DNA of 64,000 nt from Pseudomonadota bacterium (GCA_021794575.1 JAJYQO010000025.1:1-64000); one strand, 5' to 3'. Shown: positions 27,569 to 36,423, counted from the stretch's first letter. Numbers and translations: made by a program. Notes: generated from the sequence alone by a model not told the origin.

Positions 27569-28567
27569 TCAGCCCACGCGTGCCACCGTCTGCTCGATCG
27601 CCCCGAAGATGCTGTGCCCGGCCGCGTCCAGTACCTCGATGCGCAGCGTGTCGCCGAACTTCAGGAACGGCGTTGACGGCTTGCCGTCGCGCAGGGTCTC
27701 GACGGTGCGCTGCTCGGCGATGCAGGAGGCGCCGCGCGCGGTGTCCCGGTTGGCGATGGTGCCCGAACCCACCAGCGTGCCGGCGGCCAGCGGACGCGTC
27801 CTGGCCGCGTGCGCGATCAACTGGGCGAAATCGAACTGCATGTCTTCGCCGCACTCGGTCGCGCCGAACCACACGCCGTTGATCCGGGTGCGCATCGACA
27901 GATGCAGCTTGCCGCCGCGCCAGGCTTCACCCGGTTCGTCCGGCGTGACGAATACCGGCGACAGCGCCGAGCGCGGCTTCGACTGCAAAAAGCCGAAACC
28001 CTTAGCCAACTCCGCCGGGATCAGGTTGCGCAAGCTGACGTCGTTGACCAGGCCGATCAGCTGGATATGCGCGGCGGCGTCCGCGACGCTCACGCCCATC
28101 GGCACGTCGTCGGTGATCACCACCACTTCGGCCTCGAGGTCGATGCCCCAGTCCTCGCTGGCGGCCAGCACCGGATCGCGCGGTCCGTAGAAGCCGGCGC
28201 TGGTGGCCTGGTACATCAGCGGGTCGGTGTAGAAGCTGGGCGGCATTTCGGCGCCGCGCGCGCGGCGCACGCGCTCGACGTGCGGCAGGTAGGCCGAGCC
28301 GTCGACGAACTCGTAGGCGCGCGGCAGCGGGGCGGCCAGGGCGGTCACGTCGAGATCGAACACCGTCGCACCGCCGTTGGGTGCCGCGGCGCCGGCCTGC
28401 AGGTGCTCGTACACGGCATTGAGCCGCGGCGCCACGTCCTGCCACTCATCCAGCGCCGCCTGCAGCGTCGGCGCGATGCCGGTTGCGCGCACCGCGCGGG
28501 TGAGGTCGCGGCAGACGACGATCAGCGTGCCGTCGCGGCCGCCTTCTTTGAGGGATGCGAGTTTCAT
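27569..28567 (-). CDS. fahA: Fumarylacetoacetase
   Basis: The start at ATG 28567 (MKLASLKEGGRDG) gives 332 aa, the length of the bacterial FahA type. The metal-binding FAH core includes DWGIDLEAEVVVITDDVP, LVNDVSLRNLIPAELAKGFGF and RTRPLAAGTLVGSGTIANRD. It hydrolyses fumarylacetoacetate to fumarate and acetoacetate, the last step of tyrosine breakdown. It lies downstream of hmgA on the same strand. The intermediate isomerase gene (maiA) is absent from the cluster. Confidence 0.93.
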   Translation of the reverse strand: MKLASLKEGGRDGTLIVVCRDLTRAVRATGIAPTLQAALDEWQDVAPRLNAVYEHLQAGAAAPNGGATVFDLDVTALAAPLPRAYEFVDGSAYLPHVERVRRARGAEMPPSFYTDPLMYQATSAGFYGPRDPVLAASEDWGIDLEAEVVVITDDVPMGVSVADAAAHIQLIGLVNDVSLRNLIPAELAKGFGFLQSKPRSALSPVFVTPDEPGEAWRGGKLHLSMRTRINGVWFGATECGEDMQFDFAQLIAHAARTRPLAAGTLVGSGTIANRDTARGASCIAEQRTVETLRDGKPSTPFLKFGDTLRIEVLDAAGHSIFGAIEQTVARVG

Positions 28568-28659
28568 GGCATGGACTCGATATTCGAGATGATCGTAAAA
28601 GCTAAAGCTGGCGTGGCGACCCCTCTCCCACCGCGAGAGGTGTGCAGAATCCGATGCGA

Positions 28660-29967
28660 TCAGCGCCGCGCGGGATCGAAGTGTTTGGACAACCCCTGCC
28701 AGCAGCGCCAGTAGTCGGCCTGCAGTTCGGGCAGCGCCAGCGCCTGCGCGGTGGGACGGATCACCGCGCGCGTCTCGAACATGAAGGCCATGGTGTCGGT
28801 CAGATGCTGCGGCTGCGCGGTGTCGAGCGCCACCGCTTTGGCATGGCTGGCCGCGTCCGGGCCATGGCCGCTCATGCAGTTGTGCAGGCTGGCGCCGCCG
28901 GGCGCGAAGCCGCCGCTGCCGTCCTTGCCGGCGGTCTTGGCGTCGTACTCGCCGGTGATCAGGCCCATGAACTCGCTGGCGACGTTGCGGTGGAACCACG
29001 GCGGCCGGAAGGTGTGCTCGGCCACCAGCCAGCGCGGCGGGAAGATCGCGAAGTCCATGTTAGCGGTGCCGGGCGTGTCGCTGGGCGCGGTCAGCACGGT
29101 GAAGATCGACGGATCGGGATGGTCGTAGCTGATCGAACCGATGGTGTTGAAGCGCGCGAGGTCGTACTTGTACGGCGCGTAGTTGCCGTGCCAGGCGACC
29201 ACGTCCAGCGGCGAGTGGTCGATGGCGGCGCGCCACAGCCGGCCCTGGAACTTGGCGATCAGCTCGAATTCGCCCTCGATGTCCTCGTAGGCCGCCACCG
29301 GCGCCAGGAAATCGCGCGCGTTGGCCAGCGCGTTGGCGCCGATCGGGCCCAGCTCGGGCAGGCGCATCGGCGCGCCGAAGTTCTCCGCCACGTAACCGCG
29401 CGCGGCGCCGTCGGGCACCGCCACCGTGAAACGCACGCCGCGCGGGATCACCGCGATCTCCAGCGGCGCCACATCCAGCACGCCCAGCTCGGTGGCGATG
29501 CGCAGACGACCGTGCTGCGGCACGATCAGCAATTCGGCGTCGGCGTTGTAGAAATAACGCCCTTGCATCGCGCGGTTGCAGGCGTACAGATGAATGCCGA
29601 CACCCGTCTGTGCCGCCGCGCTGCCGTTGCCGGCAATGGTGAACAGGCCATCGACGAAATCGGTCGGCGTCGCCGGCAGCGGCCGCGGATCCCAGCGCAA
29701 CTGATTGGGTGTGGCCGGCGCTTCGTCGAAGCGGTTGTGGAGGTGCACCTCGGGCAGCAGCGCGAACGGCGCATGCATCGCCGCCGGACGGATGCGGTAC
29801 AGCCAGCTGCGCCGATTCTGGTGGCGCGGCGCGGTGAATGCGGTGCCGGATAGCTGCTCGGCGTACAGGCCGTAGGGCACCCGCTGCGGCGAGTTCTGAC
29901 CTTGCGGCAGCGCGCCAGGCAGCGCCTCGCTGGCGAATTCGTTGCCGAAACCGGATTGGTAGTTCAT
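28660..29967 (-). CDS. hmgA: Homogentisate 1,2-dioxygenase
   Basis: 435 aa, beginning [21 protein letters not shown], a highly conserved N-terminus. The iron site is visible: [16 protein letters not shown] supplies His and Glu, and [12 protein letters not shown] supplies the second His. It cleaves the homogentisate ring to maleylacetoacetate in the cytoplasm. Its start overlaps the GIY-YIG gene stop by 4 nt (ATGA), so that inserted gene is translationally in line with the operon. Confidence 0.97.
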   Translation of the reverse strand: MNYQSGFGNEFASEALPGALPQGQNSPQRVPYGLYAEQLSGTAFTAPRHQNRRSWLYRIRPAAMHAPFALLPEVHLHNRFDEAPATPNQLRWDPRPLPATPTDFVDGLFTIAGNGSAAAQTGVGIHLYACNRAMQGRYFYNADAELLIVPQHGRLRIATELGVLDVAPLEIAVIPRGVRFTVAVPDGAARGYVAENFGAPMRLPELGPIGANALANARDFLAPVAAYEDIEGEFELIAKFQGRLWRAAIDHSPLDVVAWHGNYAPYKYDLARFNTIGSISYDHPDPSIFTVLTAPSDTPGTANMDFAIFPPRWLVAEHTFRPPWFHRNVASEFMGLITGEYDAKTAGKDGSGGFAPGGASLHNCMSGHGPDAASHAKAVALDTAQPQHLTDTMAFMFETRAVIRPTAQALALPELQADYWRCWQGLSKHFDPARR

Positions 29968-30356
29968 GCGCCGGTATCCCGTGTTTGTTGACGCGCGCTT
30001 GCCCTTTCTCCGTTCGTGCTGAGCGTAGCTCGCGCAGCGAACGGAGTCGAAGCACTCTTCTGCAGACGTTGTCGCCTGTGCTCGCCTCTGGCCAGAGCGC
30101 TCACAGCGCCCCAGTCCTCGGCCATGTAGGCCAGCTTCTTGGCCCGACTCCAGCCTTTGAGCTTGCGTTCCATCGTGAGCGCCTCGTAGCGCGTTTCGAA
30201 CGCCTCCGCATGGGCCAGTTTCACTGGCCGCCGGACGGCGGTATACGCCCCACCCTGGCCTTGCCCATGCTGTTCCAGTCGCCGGTTCAGATCATCCGTG
30301 TGCCCGATGTAAAGGCTGCCATCGGCGCACTCGAGGATGTAGAGCGTGAAGTCCAT
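29964..30356 (-). CDS. GIY-YIG nuclease family protein
   Basis: I choose the ATG at 30356 ([18 protein letters not shown]), 130 aa, with a GGAGG site 6 nt upstream; the longer track ORF includes repeat DNA. The catalytic core has the two tyrosines ([16 protein letters not shown]), the arginine in [19 protein letters not shown] and the metal-binding glutamate in [14 protein letters not shown]. This is the short UPF0213-like group, to which I recall the sequence-specific single-strand nucleases named Ssn belong. The last 30 or so codons ([16 protein letters not shown]) are translated from a palindromic repeat. It sits between hppD and hmgA. Confidence 0.85.
   Translation of the reverse strand: MDFTLYILECADGSLYIGHTDDLNRRLEQHGQGQGGAYTAVRRPVKLAHAEAFETRYEALTMERKLKGWSRAKKLAYMAEDWGAVSALARGEHRRQRLQKSASTPFAARATLSTNGERASARQQTRDTGA
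30008..30056 (+). repeat. Palindromic repeat, copy A (3' end of GIY-YIG gene)
   Basis: CTCCGTTCG (30008-30016) and CGAACGGAG (30038-30046) form perfect 9-bp arms around a core containing GAGCGTAGCTC. The 3' flank reads GTCGAAGCAC. The core CTGAGCGTAGC...AGTCGAAG is shared with copy B, in the opposite orientation. Confidence 0.75.
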
Positions 30357-30373
30357 TTCGCCTCCGAGGGACC

Positions 30374-30413
30374 TGCCCTTCGACTTCGCCGCTTCGCGGC
30401 TACGCTCAGGGCG
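30374..30413 (-). repeat. Palindromic repeat, copy B (upstream of GIY-YIG gene)
   Basis: On the minus strand it reads CCTGAGCGTAGCCGCGAAGC followed by GGCGAAGTCGAAGGGC, sharing CTGAGCGTAGC and AGTCGAAG with copy A. Short GCCCT/AGGGC arms close it. It ends about 17 nt upstream of the GIY-YIG start codon. Confidence 0.75.
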
Positions 30414-30531
30414 AACGGTGAATGCTGCCACTCCGCGTGAACAGTGATTGCTGCCACTCCGAGCGGTGATTGCTATCGCCGAGGCCGAAGAGTGAATGCC
30501 ATCGATCAAAGCGAACGGTGATCGCGAACGG
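30411..30531. repeat. Five degenerate tandem units of about 25 bp
   Basis: Successive units start GCGAACGGTGAATGCTGCCA, GCGTGAACAGTGATTGCTGC, GAGCGGTGATTGCTATCGCC, CCGAAGAGTGAATGCCATCG and GCGAACGGTGATCGCGAACG. The shared core is about GNACGGTGATTGCTGCCACTCC. Only five diverged units are present, and they are continuous rather than spaced. They fill the hppD/GIY-YIG gap together with copy B. Confidence 0.6.
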
Positions 30532-30602
30532 TCGTCCGCGAATCGATCTTCCCGATCGTCGCCCGCGCTCCTCGCAGACTGAGGAGCAGGGGCCAGCGTC
30601 AC

Positions 30603-31691
30603 TCACAACACCCCGCGCCGCATCTGGTCGCGCTCGATCGACTCGAACAGCGCCTGGAAGTTGCCCTCGCCGAAACCGAGGTTGCCCTTGCGCTGGATGA
30701 TCTCGAAGAAGATCGGCCCGATGCAGTTCTGCGTGAAGATCTGCAGCAGCAGCTTCTGCTTGGTCTCGGCATCGGCGTCGATCAGGATCTTGTTGCGCGC
30801 CATGCGCGGCACGTCCTCGCGGTGGCCGGGGATGCGCCGGTCGATCACCTCGTAGTAGGCGTCGGGCGTATCCAGAAAATCCACGCCGGCGGCGCGCATC
30901 GCCTCGACCGTGGCGTAGATGTCGTCGGTGAAGCAGGCGATGTGCTGGATGCCCTCGCCATGGTATTCGTCGAGGTATTCGTTGATCTGGCTCTTGGGGT
31001 CGGACGACTCGTTGAGCGGGATGCGCACCATGCCGTCCGGCGCGGTCATCGCCTTGGACACCAGGCCGGTCTTGGCGCCCTTGATGTCGAAGTAGCGGAT
31101 CTCGCGGAAGTTGAACAGGCGTTCGTAGTAGCGCGACCACTGTTCCATGTGGCCGAAGCGCAGGTTGTGGGTCAGGTGGTCGATGAAGGTCAGGCCGTAG
31201 CCCCGGGGATGGCGCTCGACGCCGGGCAGGTACTCGAACTCGGCGTCGTAGGCGCTGCCGTTGCCGCCGTAGCGATCGACCAGATACAGCATGCAGCCGC
31301 CGATGCCCTCGATCACCGGGGCAGCCACGGCCTTGGTGTCCTCCAGCGCGCCGATGGCTGCGGCGCCGTTGCCCAGCGCCCGCTCGCGCACCCACGCCGC
31401 CGGCTTGCTGAAGCGGATCGCGAAGCCGCAGGCCGACGGCCCGTGCCGGCGCGCGAACGCGGCCGCGAACGAATCCGGCTCCTCGTTGACCAGGAAATTG
31501 CAGTCGCCCTGGCGATACAGCGTCACCCGTTTGCGGCGATGGCGCGCCACGGCGCTGAAGCCCAGGCGCTGGAACAGCGCGTGCAGCAGCGCCGGGTCGG
31601 GCGCGGCGAACTCGACGAACTCGAAGCCGTCCACGCCCATGGGATTGTCGAACTGCACCGGCTGCATGCCGGTGCTGGGTTGCGCGCTCAT
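30603..31691 (-). CDS. hppD: 4-Hydroxyphenylpyruvate dioxygenase
   Basis: 362 aa, two VOC domains. The iron ligands are in FIDHLTHNLRFG (His), GIQHIACFTDD (His) and FFEIIQRKGNLGFGEGNF (Glu). It converts 4-hydroxyphenylpyruvate to homogentisate, the committed step of tyrosine degradation. It heads the minus-strand tyrosine cluster and is divergent from the MarR regulator, with a 75-nt shared promoter region that contains a candidate operator. Confidence 0.97.
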   Translation of the reverse strand: MSAQPSTGMQPVQFDNPMGVDGFEFVEFAAPDPALLHALFQRLGFSAVARHRRKRVTLYRQGDCNFLVNEEPDSFAAAFARRHGPSACGFAIRFSKPAAWVRERALGNGAAAIGALEDTKAVAAPVIEGIGGCMLYLVDRYGGNGSAYDAEFEYLPGVERHPRGYGLTFIDHLTHNLRFGHMEQWSRYYERLFNFREIRYFDIKGAKTGLVSKAMTAPDGMVRIPLNESSDPKSQINEYLDEYHGEGIQHIACFTDDIYATVEAMRAAGVDFLDTPDAYYEVIDRRIPGHREDVPRMARNKILIDADAETKQKLLLQIFTQNCIGPIFFEIIQRKGNLGFGEGNFQALFESIERDQMRRGVL

Positions 31692-31740
31692 GGTGGCCTC
31701 CGCAGGGCACGCGGCGCTTGCGCCGCTGACCTTGGCAGTA

Positions 31741-31758
31741 TAGTTTCACATGCAACCA
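31741..31758. promoter_or_regulatory. Candidate MarR operator between hppD and the regulator gene
   Basis: TAGTTTCACATGCAACCA is an imperfect 18-bp palindrome (six of eight arm positions pair) in the divergent promoter region. It resembles the TAGTTGCA-type half-sites that I recall for MarR-family regulators of aromatic catabolism. It lies 9 nt before the likely marR start codon, well placed for autoregulation and for control of hppD. Confidence 0.5.
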
Positions 31759-31766
31759 TTTGCAGG

Positions 31767-32234
31767 ATGCGCCGCACCATGCGCGAGCATGCCCCGCTGG
31801 AGTTGGAACACTTCCTGCCCTACCGGCTTTCCATCGCCAGCAACACTATCAGCCAGTCCATCGCGCGCGAGTACCAGCAGCGCTACGGACTCGGCGTGAC
31901 CGAGTGGCGGGTGATCGCCGTGCTGGCACGCTACGATGGCGAGGGCCTGTCGGCGCGCGAGGTGGCCGAGCGCACCGCGACGGACAAGGTGACGGTCAGC
32001 CGCGCGTTGGCGCGTCTGGTGGCGGCCGGACGCGTGCGCAAGCGCATCCACCATGGTGACAGGCGGCGCTCGGTGCTGGCGCTGTCGGCCAAGGGCTGGG
32101 CGATCCACGACGCGGTGGCGCCGCGCGCGCGCGCGCACGAGGCCGCGCTGCTGGCGCGGCTGGATGCCCACGAGCGCGTCTGCCTGGCGCGCATTCTCGA
32201 CAAGCTGACAGAGGCCGGACGCGCACCGCGCTGA
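31767..32234 (+). CDS. MarR-family regulator, probable tyrosine-catabolism repressor
   Basis: 155 aa from ATG 31767; ATG 31779 in the same frame is an alternative and neither has a strong ribosome site. The winged-helix region is LSAREVAERTATDKVTVSRALARLVAAGRVRKR, with the wing in IHHGDRRRSVLALSAKG. Helices on both sides form the dimer interface. Its divergent orientation to hppD and the palindrome between them suggest it controls hppD-hmgA-fahA, responding to a pathway intermediate; that is inference from context. Confidence 0.88.
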   Translation: MRRTMREHAPLELEHFLPYRLSIASNTISQSIAREYQQRYGLGVTEWRVIAVLARYDGEGLSAREVAERTATDKVTVSRALARLVAAGRVRKRIHHGDRRRSVLALSAKGWAIHDAVAPRARAHEAALLARLDAHERVCLARILDKLTEAGRAPR

Positions 32235-32311
32235 CGCGCGCCACGGCGCCCACTGTCGCGGCGAACGCCCGGATGCGAGGATTACGCATTCCCTCTGTAA
32301 ACGGCCGCCGC

Positions 32312-34939
32312 ATGGAGCAGACCCCGATCCCGACACCGGCGCCCGGCCGCATACGCCTGGGCTGGCTGCGCAAGCTGCGCTGGCTGGTGCCGCTGGCGTT
32401 CCTGGCGCTGACCTTCGCTCTGGCGGGGCGCGAGCTGTCGGCATTCGATCTGCGCAGTCTGCAGCGCACGCTGATCAACATTCCCACCCTGTATGCGGCG
32501 GGCGTCGCTGCCTTCGCCCTGCTGGCGGTGGCCTATACCGGCCTGATCGATCTGGCCATCGCACGCTGGCTGAAGCTGCCGATTCCGACGCTGCCGCTGC
32601 TGCGGCTGTCGTTCGTGGCCAATGCAATGGCCAACACCTTGAACCTCTCCGGCGCGGTCGGCTCCGGCGTGCGCCTGCTCGGCATGAACGGCTTCGGCGT
32701 CACCCTGCGCCGCGGCGCGGCGCTGGTGGGGCTGCAGATCTTGTCGTTGCCGCTGGGGCTGTCGGTGCTGATCATCCTGGCGCTGGCCAGCGGCCACGTC
32801 CCGGTCACGCCCGACCACGCCAGCCGCATGCTGGCGCTGCTGGTGCTGGTCGCGGCGGCGTTGTATCTGCCGCTGTATTTCGCGTTGACCGGCCGCCGCA
32901 AGCTGATGGGCTGGCTGCCGGAGGACCAGGGCGTGCCGCCGCTGGCGCTGCGCGCGCACCTGGCGCTGCTGTCGCTGGTGGACTGGGTGCTGGCCGCGGC
33001 CACGCTGTGGCTGTGCCTGGATCTGGCCGGCGCGCACATCGCGCTGCTGCCGTTGCTGGCTGCATTCGGAGCAGCCGCCACACTGGGTCTGGTGAGCATG
33101 ATTCCGGGTGGACTCGGCGTGTTCGACGGCCTGCTGCTGCTGGCGCTGAGCGCGGCCGGCGTGCCGGTCAGCGCGGCCGGCGCCGGACTGTTCCTGTTCC
33201 GCGTGGTGTACTACCTGCTGCCCATGCTGCTGGCGCTGTGGCTGGGCGCGGGCATGCTGGCGCAACGCATGCCGGCGCTGACACGGCTGCGCGAACGCCT
33301 GGCCGCGCATCCGTTGATCGAACTGCTGGTGGTGCCGGCGGGTTATCTCGCCAACCTCGGCATCCGCGTGCTGGCGCTGCTGACCTTCGGCGCCGGCACG
33401 CTGTTGTTGATCGCCGCCGCGCTACCCAGCCTGCACCAGCGCATCGTGCACGCCGGCCTCGACCGGATGCCGGTGGTGCTGGAGGGCTCGCACTGGCTGA
33501 GCATCGTGATCGGGGTGCTGCTGCTGGGCTTGGCGCGCGGCATTGACGGGCGTCTGCGCGTGGCCTACCGCGCGGTGCAATGGCTGCTGTGGCTGGCCGC
33601 CGTGCTGGTGCTGCTGAAAGGCCTGCACTGGGGCGAGGCGCTGTTCCTGCTGACGGTGTCGCTGCTGCTGCGCGCACGCCGCGCCGAATTCAGCCGACGC
33701 GCGGTGCGCATGGCATCGAACGTCGGTCTGGGCTGGCTGCTGGGCCTGCTGCTGGTGGTGGCGGTGTTCTTCGCCGTGGGCGTCGCCGAGATCCTGCAGG
33801 TCGACAGCTTCGATCTGCTGGCCACCGGCCCGCACGCGCACGCCTCGCGCCTGGGCCGCGGGCTGGGTGCGGCGCTGCTGGGGCTGGCGCTGTATCTGGT
33901 ATGGCGCGCGTTCGCGGTGCGCAAGCCGCGCCTGGCGCTGCCCGATGCGTCCGAACTGACGCGCCTGCAGGCGTTCTACGCCCAGCACGGCGGCGGCGCC
34001 TTCGCGCACCTGGGTTTCATGGCCGACAAGCATCTGTTCTGGGGCGAGGGCCACCGCACGCTGATCGCCTATGGCCATATCCGCAACCGCCTGATCGCGC
34101 TGGGCGCGCCCAGCGGCGATGCGGCCGCACAGGCGCGCTGCATCCTGGATTTCCGCCGCTACGCCGACAGCCTGGGCTGCGCGCCAGTGTTTTACGAGGT
34201 GCTGGAGCCCGACCTGGCGCGTTTCCACGATCTGGGTTTCGACCTGTTCAAGCTGGGCGAACTGGCGCTGATCCCGCTGGCGGATTTCTCGATGAGCGGC
34301 AAGCGCTGGGAGGACCTGCGCCAGGCCATCAACCGCGCGCCGCGCGAGAAACTCGAGTTCCGTCTAGCCGCGGCGCCGTTCGACAGCGCGCTGCTGGCGG
34401 CGCTGGAACGCGTGTCCGATGCTTGGCTGGCCGACAAGGGCGCGGCCGAGAAAGGCTTCTCGCTGGGGCGCTTCGATCCGGCCTACCTGGCGCGTGGGCC
34501 GCTGGCGCTGGTGTACCGCGAAGACGAGCTGATTGCCTTCGCCAGCCTGATGCCGGGCTATGGTGCGCAGGGCATCGCCGGCATCGACCTGATGCGGCAT
34601 CTGCCCGATGCGCCGCGCGGCACCATGGACCTGGTGTTCGCGCACGCGCTGGACTGGGCCAAGCGGCAAAACTTCGCCGCCTTCAGTCTGGGCGTGGCGC
34701 CGCTGTCGAATGTCGGCACCTCGCCTTACGCGCGCCTCAACGAGCGCCTGGCCGCGCTGGCCTTCCGCCACGGCAACCGCTTCTACAACTATCAGGGCGT
34801 GCGCCGCTACAAAGACAAGTTCCGGCCGGAATGGGTGGGCGCGTATCTGGCCTATCCGCGCGGCCTGTGGGTGCCGGCGGTGCTGACCGACATCGCCGCG
34901 CTGGTGGCCGGCGGCTACCGGCACCTGCTGCTGCCCTGA
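32312..34939 (+). CDS. mprF: MprF: phosphatidylglycerol aminoacyltransferase and flippase
   Basis: I take the ATG at 32312 (MEQTPIPTPAPGR), 875 aa; ATG 32273 is an in-frame alternative. The N-terminal two-thirds has about 14 membrane helices with the flippase signatures SGAVGSGVRLLGMNG and SMIPGGLGVFDGLLL. The C-terminal soluble synthase domain (about 540-875) has FMADKHLFWGEG, AIPRAPREKLEFRL-like text and GTSPYARLNERLAALAFRHG. MprF transfers lysine or alanine from tRNA to phosphatidylglycerol, lowering surface negative charge and aiding resistance to cationic peptides and acid. Confidence 0.93.
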   Translation: MEQTPIPTPAPGRIRLGWLRKLRWLVPLAFLALTFALAGRELSAFDLRSLQRTLINIPTLYAAGVAAFALLAVAYTGLIDLAIARWLKLPIPTLPLLRLSFVANAMANTLNLSGAVGSGVRLLGMNGFGVTLRRGAALVGLQILSLPLGLSVLIILALASGHVPVTPDHASRMLALLVLVAAALYLPLYFALTGRRKLMGWLPEDQGVPPLALRAHLALLSLVDWVLAAATLWLCLDLAGAHIALLPLLAAFGAAATLGLVSMIPGGLGVFDGLLLLALSAAGVPVSAAGAGLFLFRVVYYLLPMLLALWLGAGMLAQRMPALTRLRERLAAHPLIELLVVPAGYLANLGIRVLALLTFGAGTLLLIAAALPSLHQRIVHAGLDRMPVVLEGSHWLSIVIGVLLLGLARGIDGRLRVAYRAVQWLLWLAAVLVLLKGLHWGEALFLLTVSLLLRARRAEFSRRAVRMASNVGLGWLLGLLLVVAVFFAVGVAEILQVDSFDLLATGPHAHASRLGRGLGAALLGLALYLVWRAFAVRKPRLALPDASELTRLQAFYAQHGGGAFAHLGFMADKHLFWGEGHRTLIAYGHIRNRLIALGAPSGDAAAQARCILDFRRYADSLGCAPVFYEVLEPDLARFHDLGFDLFKLGELALIPLADFSMSGKRWEDLRQAINRAPREKLEFRLAAAPFDSALLAALERVSDAWLADKGAAEKGFSLGRFDPAYLARGPLALVYREDELIAFASLMPGYGAQGIAGIDLMRHLPDAPRGTMDLVFAHALDWAKRQNFAAFSLGVAPLSNVGTSPYARLNERLAALAFRHGNRFYNYQGVRRYKDKFRPEWVGAYLAYPRGLWVPAVLTDIAALVAGGYRHLLLP

Positions 34940-35003
34940 TCCACGGCTCGATACCTGCCGCGATGCGCGGCGCATCGCGGCTGCATCCGTGCGCGGCGCG
35001 TGC

Positions 35004-35930
35004 TCAGTGCCGCCGCACCGCCGCCGACGCGGCGCGCGCCGCACTGGACGCCGGCGCGGGCGCCGCAGATTGCGTGGCGCCGGCTTGCAAGCGCAGCACC
35101 AGGCCGAGTTCGACGCGGTTGTCGATGATGAAGCGATGCCCGCGCATGCCGAACGCACTGCGCTGGATGTAGCCGCGCGCTAGCACGCGGCACGAGGGTG
35201 CTTTCGGCTGGGCGATGACCGAACCCGCACTGGCCGCGACGGCGGGCGCAGCCCCGGCCGTGGCGCTGGCGGCCACGGCCGATCCGGTGGCCGACGCCGA
35301 CGCCGACGCCGGCACGCCGACCGGCACGCCGACCGATGCGGCGGCGGCAACGCTTGCGCTCGCCGCCGCGGGTGTGGATGCCGAGATGCCCGGTGTCACG
35401 GTGGAACTCGGAACGGACGACGCGGCCGCAGGCGCCGACGCACCGGCAGCGGGCGCGACGGCCGTCAACAGCGCCGGCAAGTCCGCGCAGGGCTGCGGCA
35501 GCATCTGGAACTCGACCTCGTGGGTGATGCCGCGCAGCGTCACCTGGCCGGACACCGGGCCGCCCGACGCGATGCGGCGCAGCGCGAACGGCGCCGAGCG
35601 GAACTCGATGTCGGGATACTGCGCGCTGTCGAAGAAGCCCGGACCGCTGGCGAGGCGTTCGTAGTCGCGGCTCTGCATGCGCAGTGCGCGCGCATCCACA
35701 CGCACGTCCACCCGCACGCGGCCCGCACCCAACGCGTGCACCGTGCCCTCGAGCCGCTGCAGCACGCCCACCACCTTGCCGAACCACAGCACGCGCACGC
35801 CGAACTCGACGTGCGAGCGTGCCGCATCAATGGTCAATCGCGGCGCCGCCTGCGCGCAGGTACCCAGCAACGCCAGACCGGCGCAGCCCATCGCGGCGGC
35901 TACACGAAAACGCAACTGCGGCTGCCGCAT
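35004..35930 (-). CDS. YceI-like secreted protein with a long low-complexity insert
   Basis: 308 aa with a signal peptide (LALLGTCAQAA). YceI features are LTIDAARSHVEFGVRVLWFG, FFDSAQYPDIEFRS, VSGQVTLRGITHEVEFQM and the late GYIQRSAFGM. These small periplasmic proteins bind isoprenoid-type lipids in a lipocalin-like barrel. Between the fifth conserved block and the C-terminal strands lies a stretch of about 90 residues made almost only of Ala, Ser, Val, Pro, Gly and Thr (GVPVGVPASASASATGSA). Normal YceI proteins are about 190 aa. It ends 1 nt from the phosphatase gene stop. Confidence 0.82.
   Translation of the reverse strand: MRQPQLRFRVAAAMGCAGLALLGTCAQAAPRLTIDAARSHVEFGVRVLWFGKVVGVLQRLEGTVHALGAGRVRVDVRVDARALRMQSRDYERLASGPGFFDSAQYPDIEFRSAPFALRRIASGGPVSGQVTLRGITHEVEFQMLPQPCADLPALLTAVAPAAGASAPAAASSVPSSTVTPGISASTPAAASASVAAAASVGVPVGVPASASASATGSAVAASATAGAAPAVAASAGSVIAQPKAPSCRVLARGYIQRSAFGMRGHRFIIDNRVELGLVLRLQAGATQSAAPAPASSAARAASAAVRRH
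35197..35470. repeat. Low-complexity coding tract within the YceI-like gene
   Basis: The plus strand shows short tandem runs such as GCCGACGCCGACGCCGACGC and CACGCCGACCGGCACGCCGA within a long GC-only stretch. It codes for the Ala/Ser/Val-rich insert. Slippage in these trinucleotide and 12-nt runs is the likely origin. Confidence 0.7.
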
Positions 35931-35931
35931 C

Positions 35932-36396
35932 TCAGGGCTGCCAGGCTTCGATCAGCGCAAAGCGCTGTTCACTCTGCGCGCGCAGGCGCAGCAGGCCGCA
36001 GGTGTGCAGCACACCCGGCAACGGTGCGCCGCACAGCGCCTGCGCCAGATGCTCCAGCCCGGGGTTGTGGCCGACCAACAGCAGCCGGCTGGACGGCGCT
36101 TGCGCATCCAGCAGCGCGTGCAAGACAGCCGCATCGGCCAGATACAACTGCGGCAGCAACTGCGCCGCCACCACCCACTGCGGCAGCGCGACGGCGAGCG
36201 TGCTGCGCGCGCGCACCGCCGGCGAGCACAGCACACGGTCGAACAGCAGCGCCTGCGCACGCAGCCAGTCGCCCAAACGCGCGGCATCGGCCTCGCCGCG
36301 CGCGCTGAGCACGCGGTCGAAATCGTCCTGCCGGCCATGCGGCGGCCTGGCCTCGGCGTGGCGCAGCAGGACCAGCTCCGCGGGCGGCATGGTCAT
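35932..36396 (-). CDS. SixA-like histidine phosphatase
   Basis: 154 aa from ATG 36396 (MTMPPAELVLLRHAEA); ATG 36390 or GTG 36420 are alternatives. The phosphohistidine-forming RHA motif is in LVLLRHAEA. Others are DRVLSARGEADAARLGDWL, VLCSPAVRARSTL and the second catalytic histidine in LLVGHNPGLEHL. SixA proteins remove phosphate from histidine on phosphorelay or PTS proteins in the cytoplasm. It follows parA by a few nucleotides on the same strand. Confidence 0.88.
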   Translation of the reverse strand: MTMPPAELVLLRHAEARPPHGRQDDFDRVLSARGEADAARLGDWLRAQALLFDRVLCSPAVRARSTLAVALPQWVVAAQLLPQLYLADAAVLHALLDAQAPSSRLLLVGHNPGLEHLAQALCGAPLPGVLHTCGLLRLRAQSEQRFALIEAWQP

Positions 36397-36423
36397 GACG
36401 GAAGCAGCCGGCGCGCCCACGAC

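Noticed and set aside
30411-30531. Possible CRISPR array
   Set aside because: Units are degenerate, contiguous and without unique spacers, and no cas genes are present.
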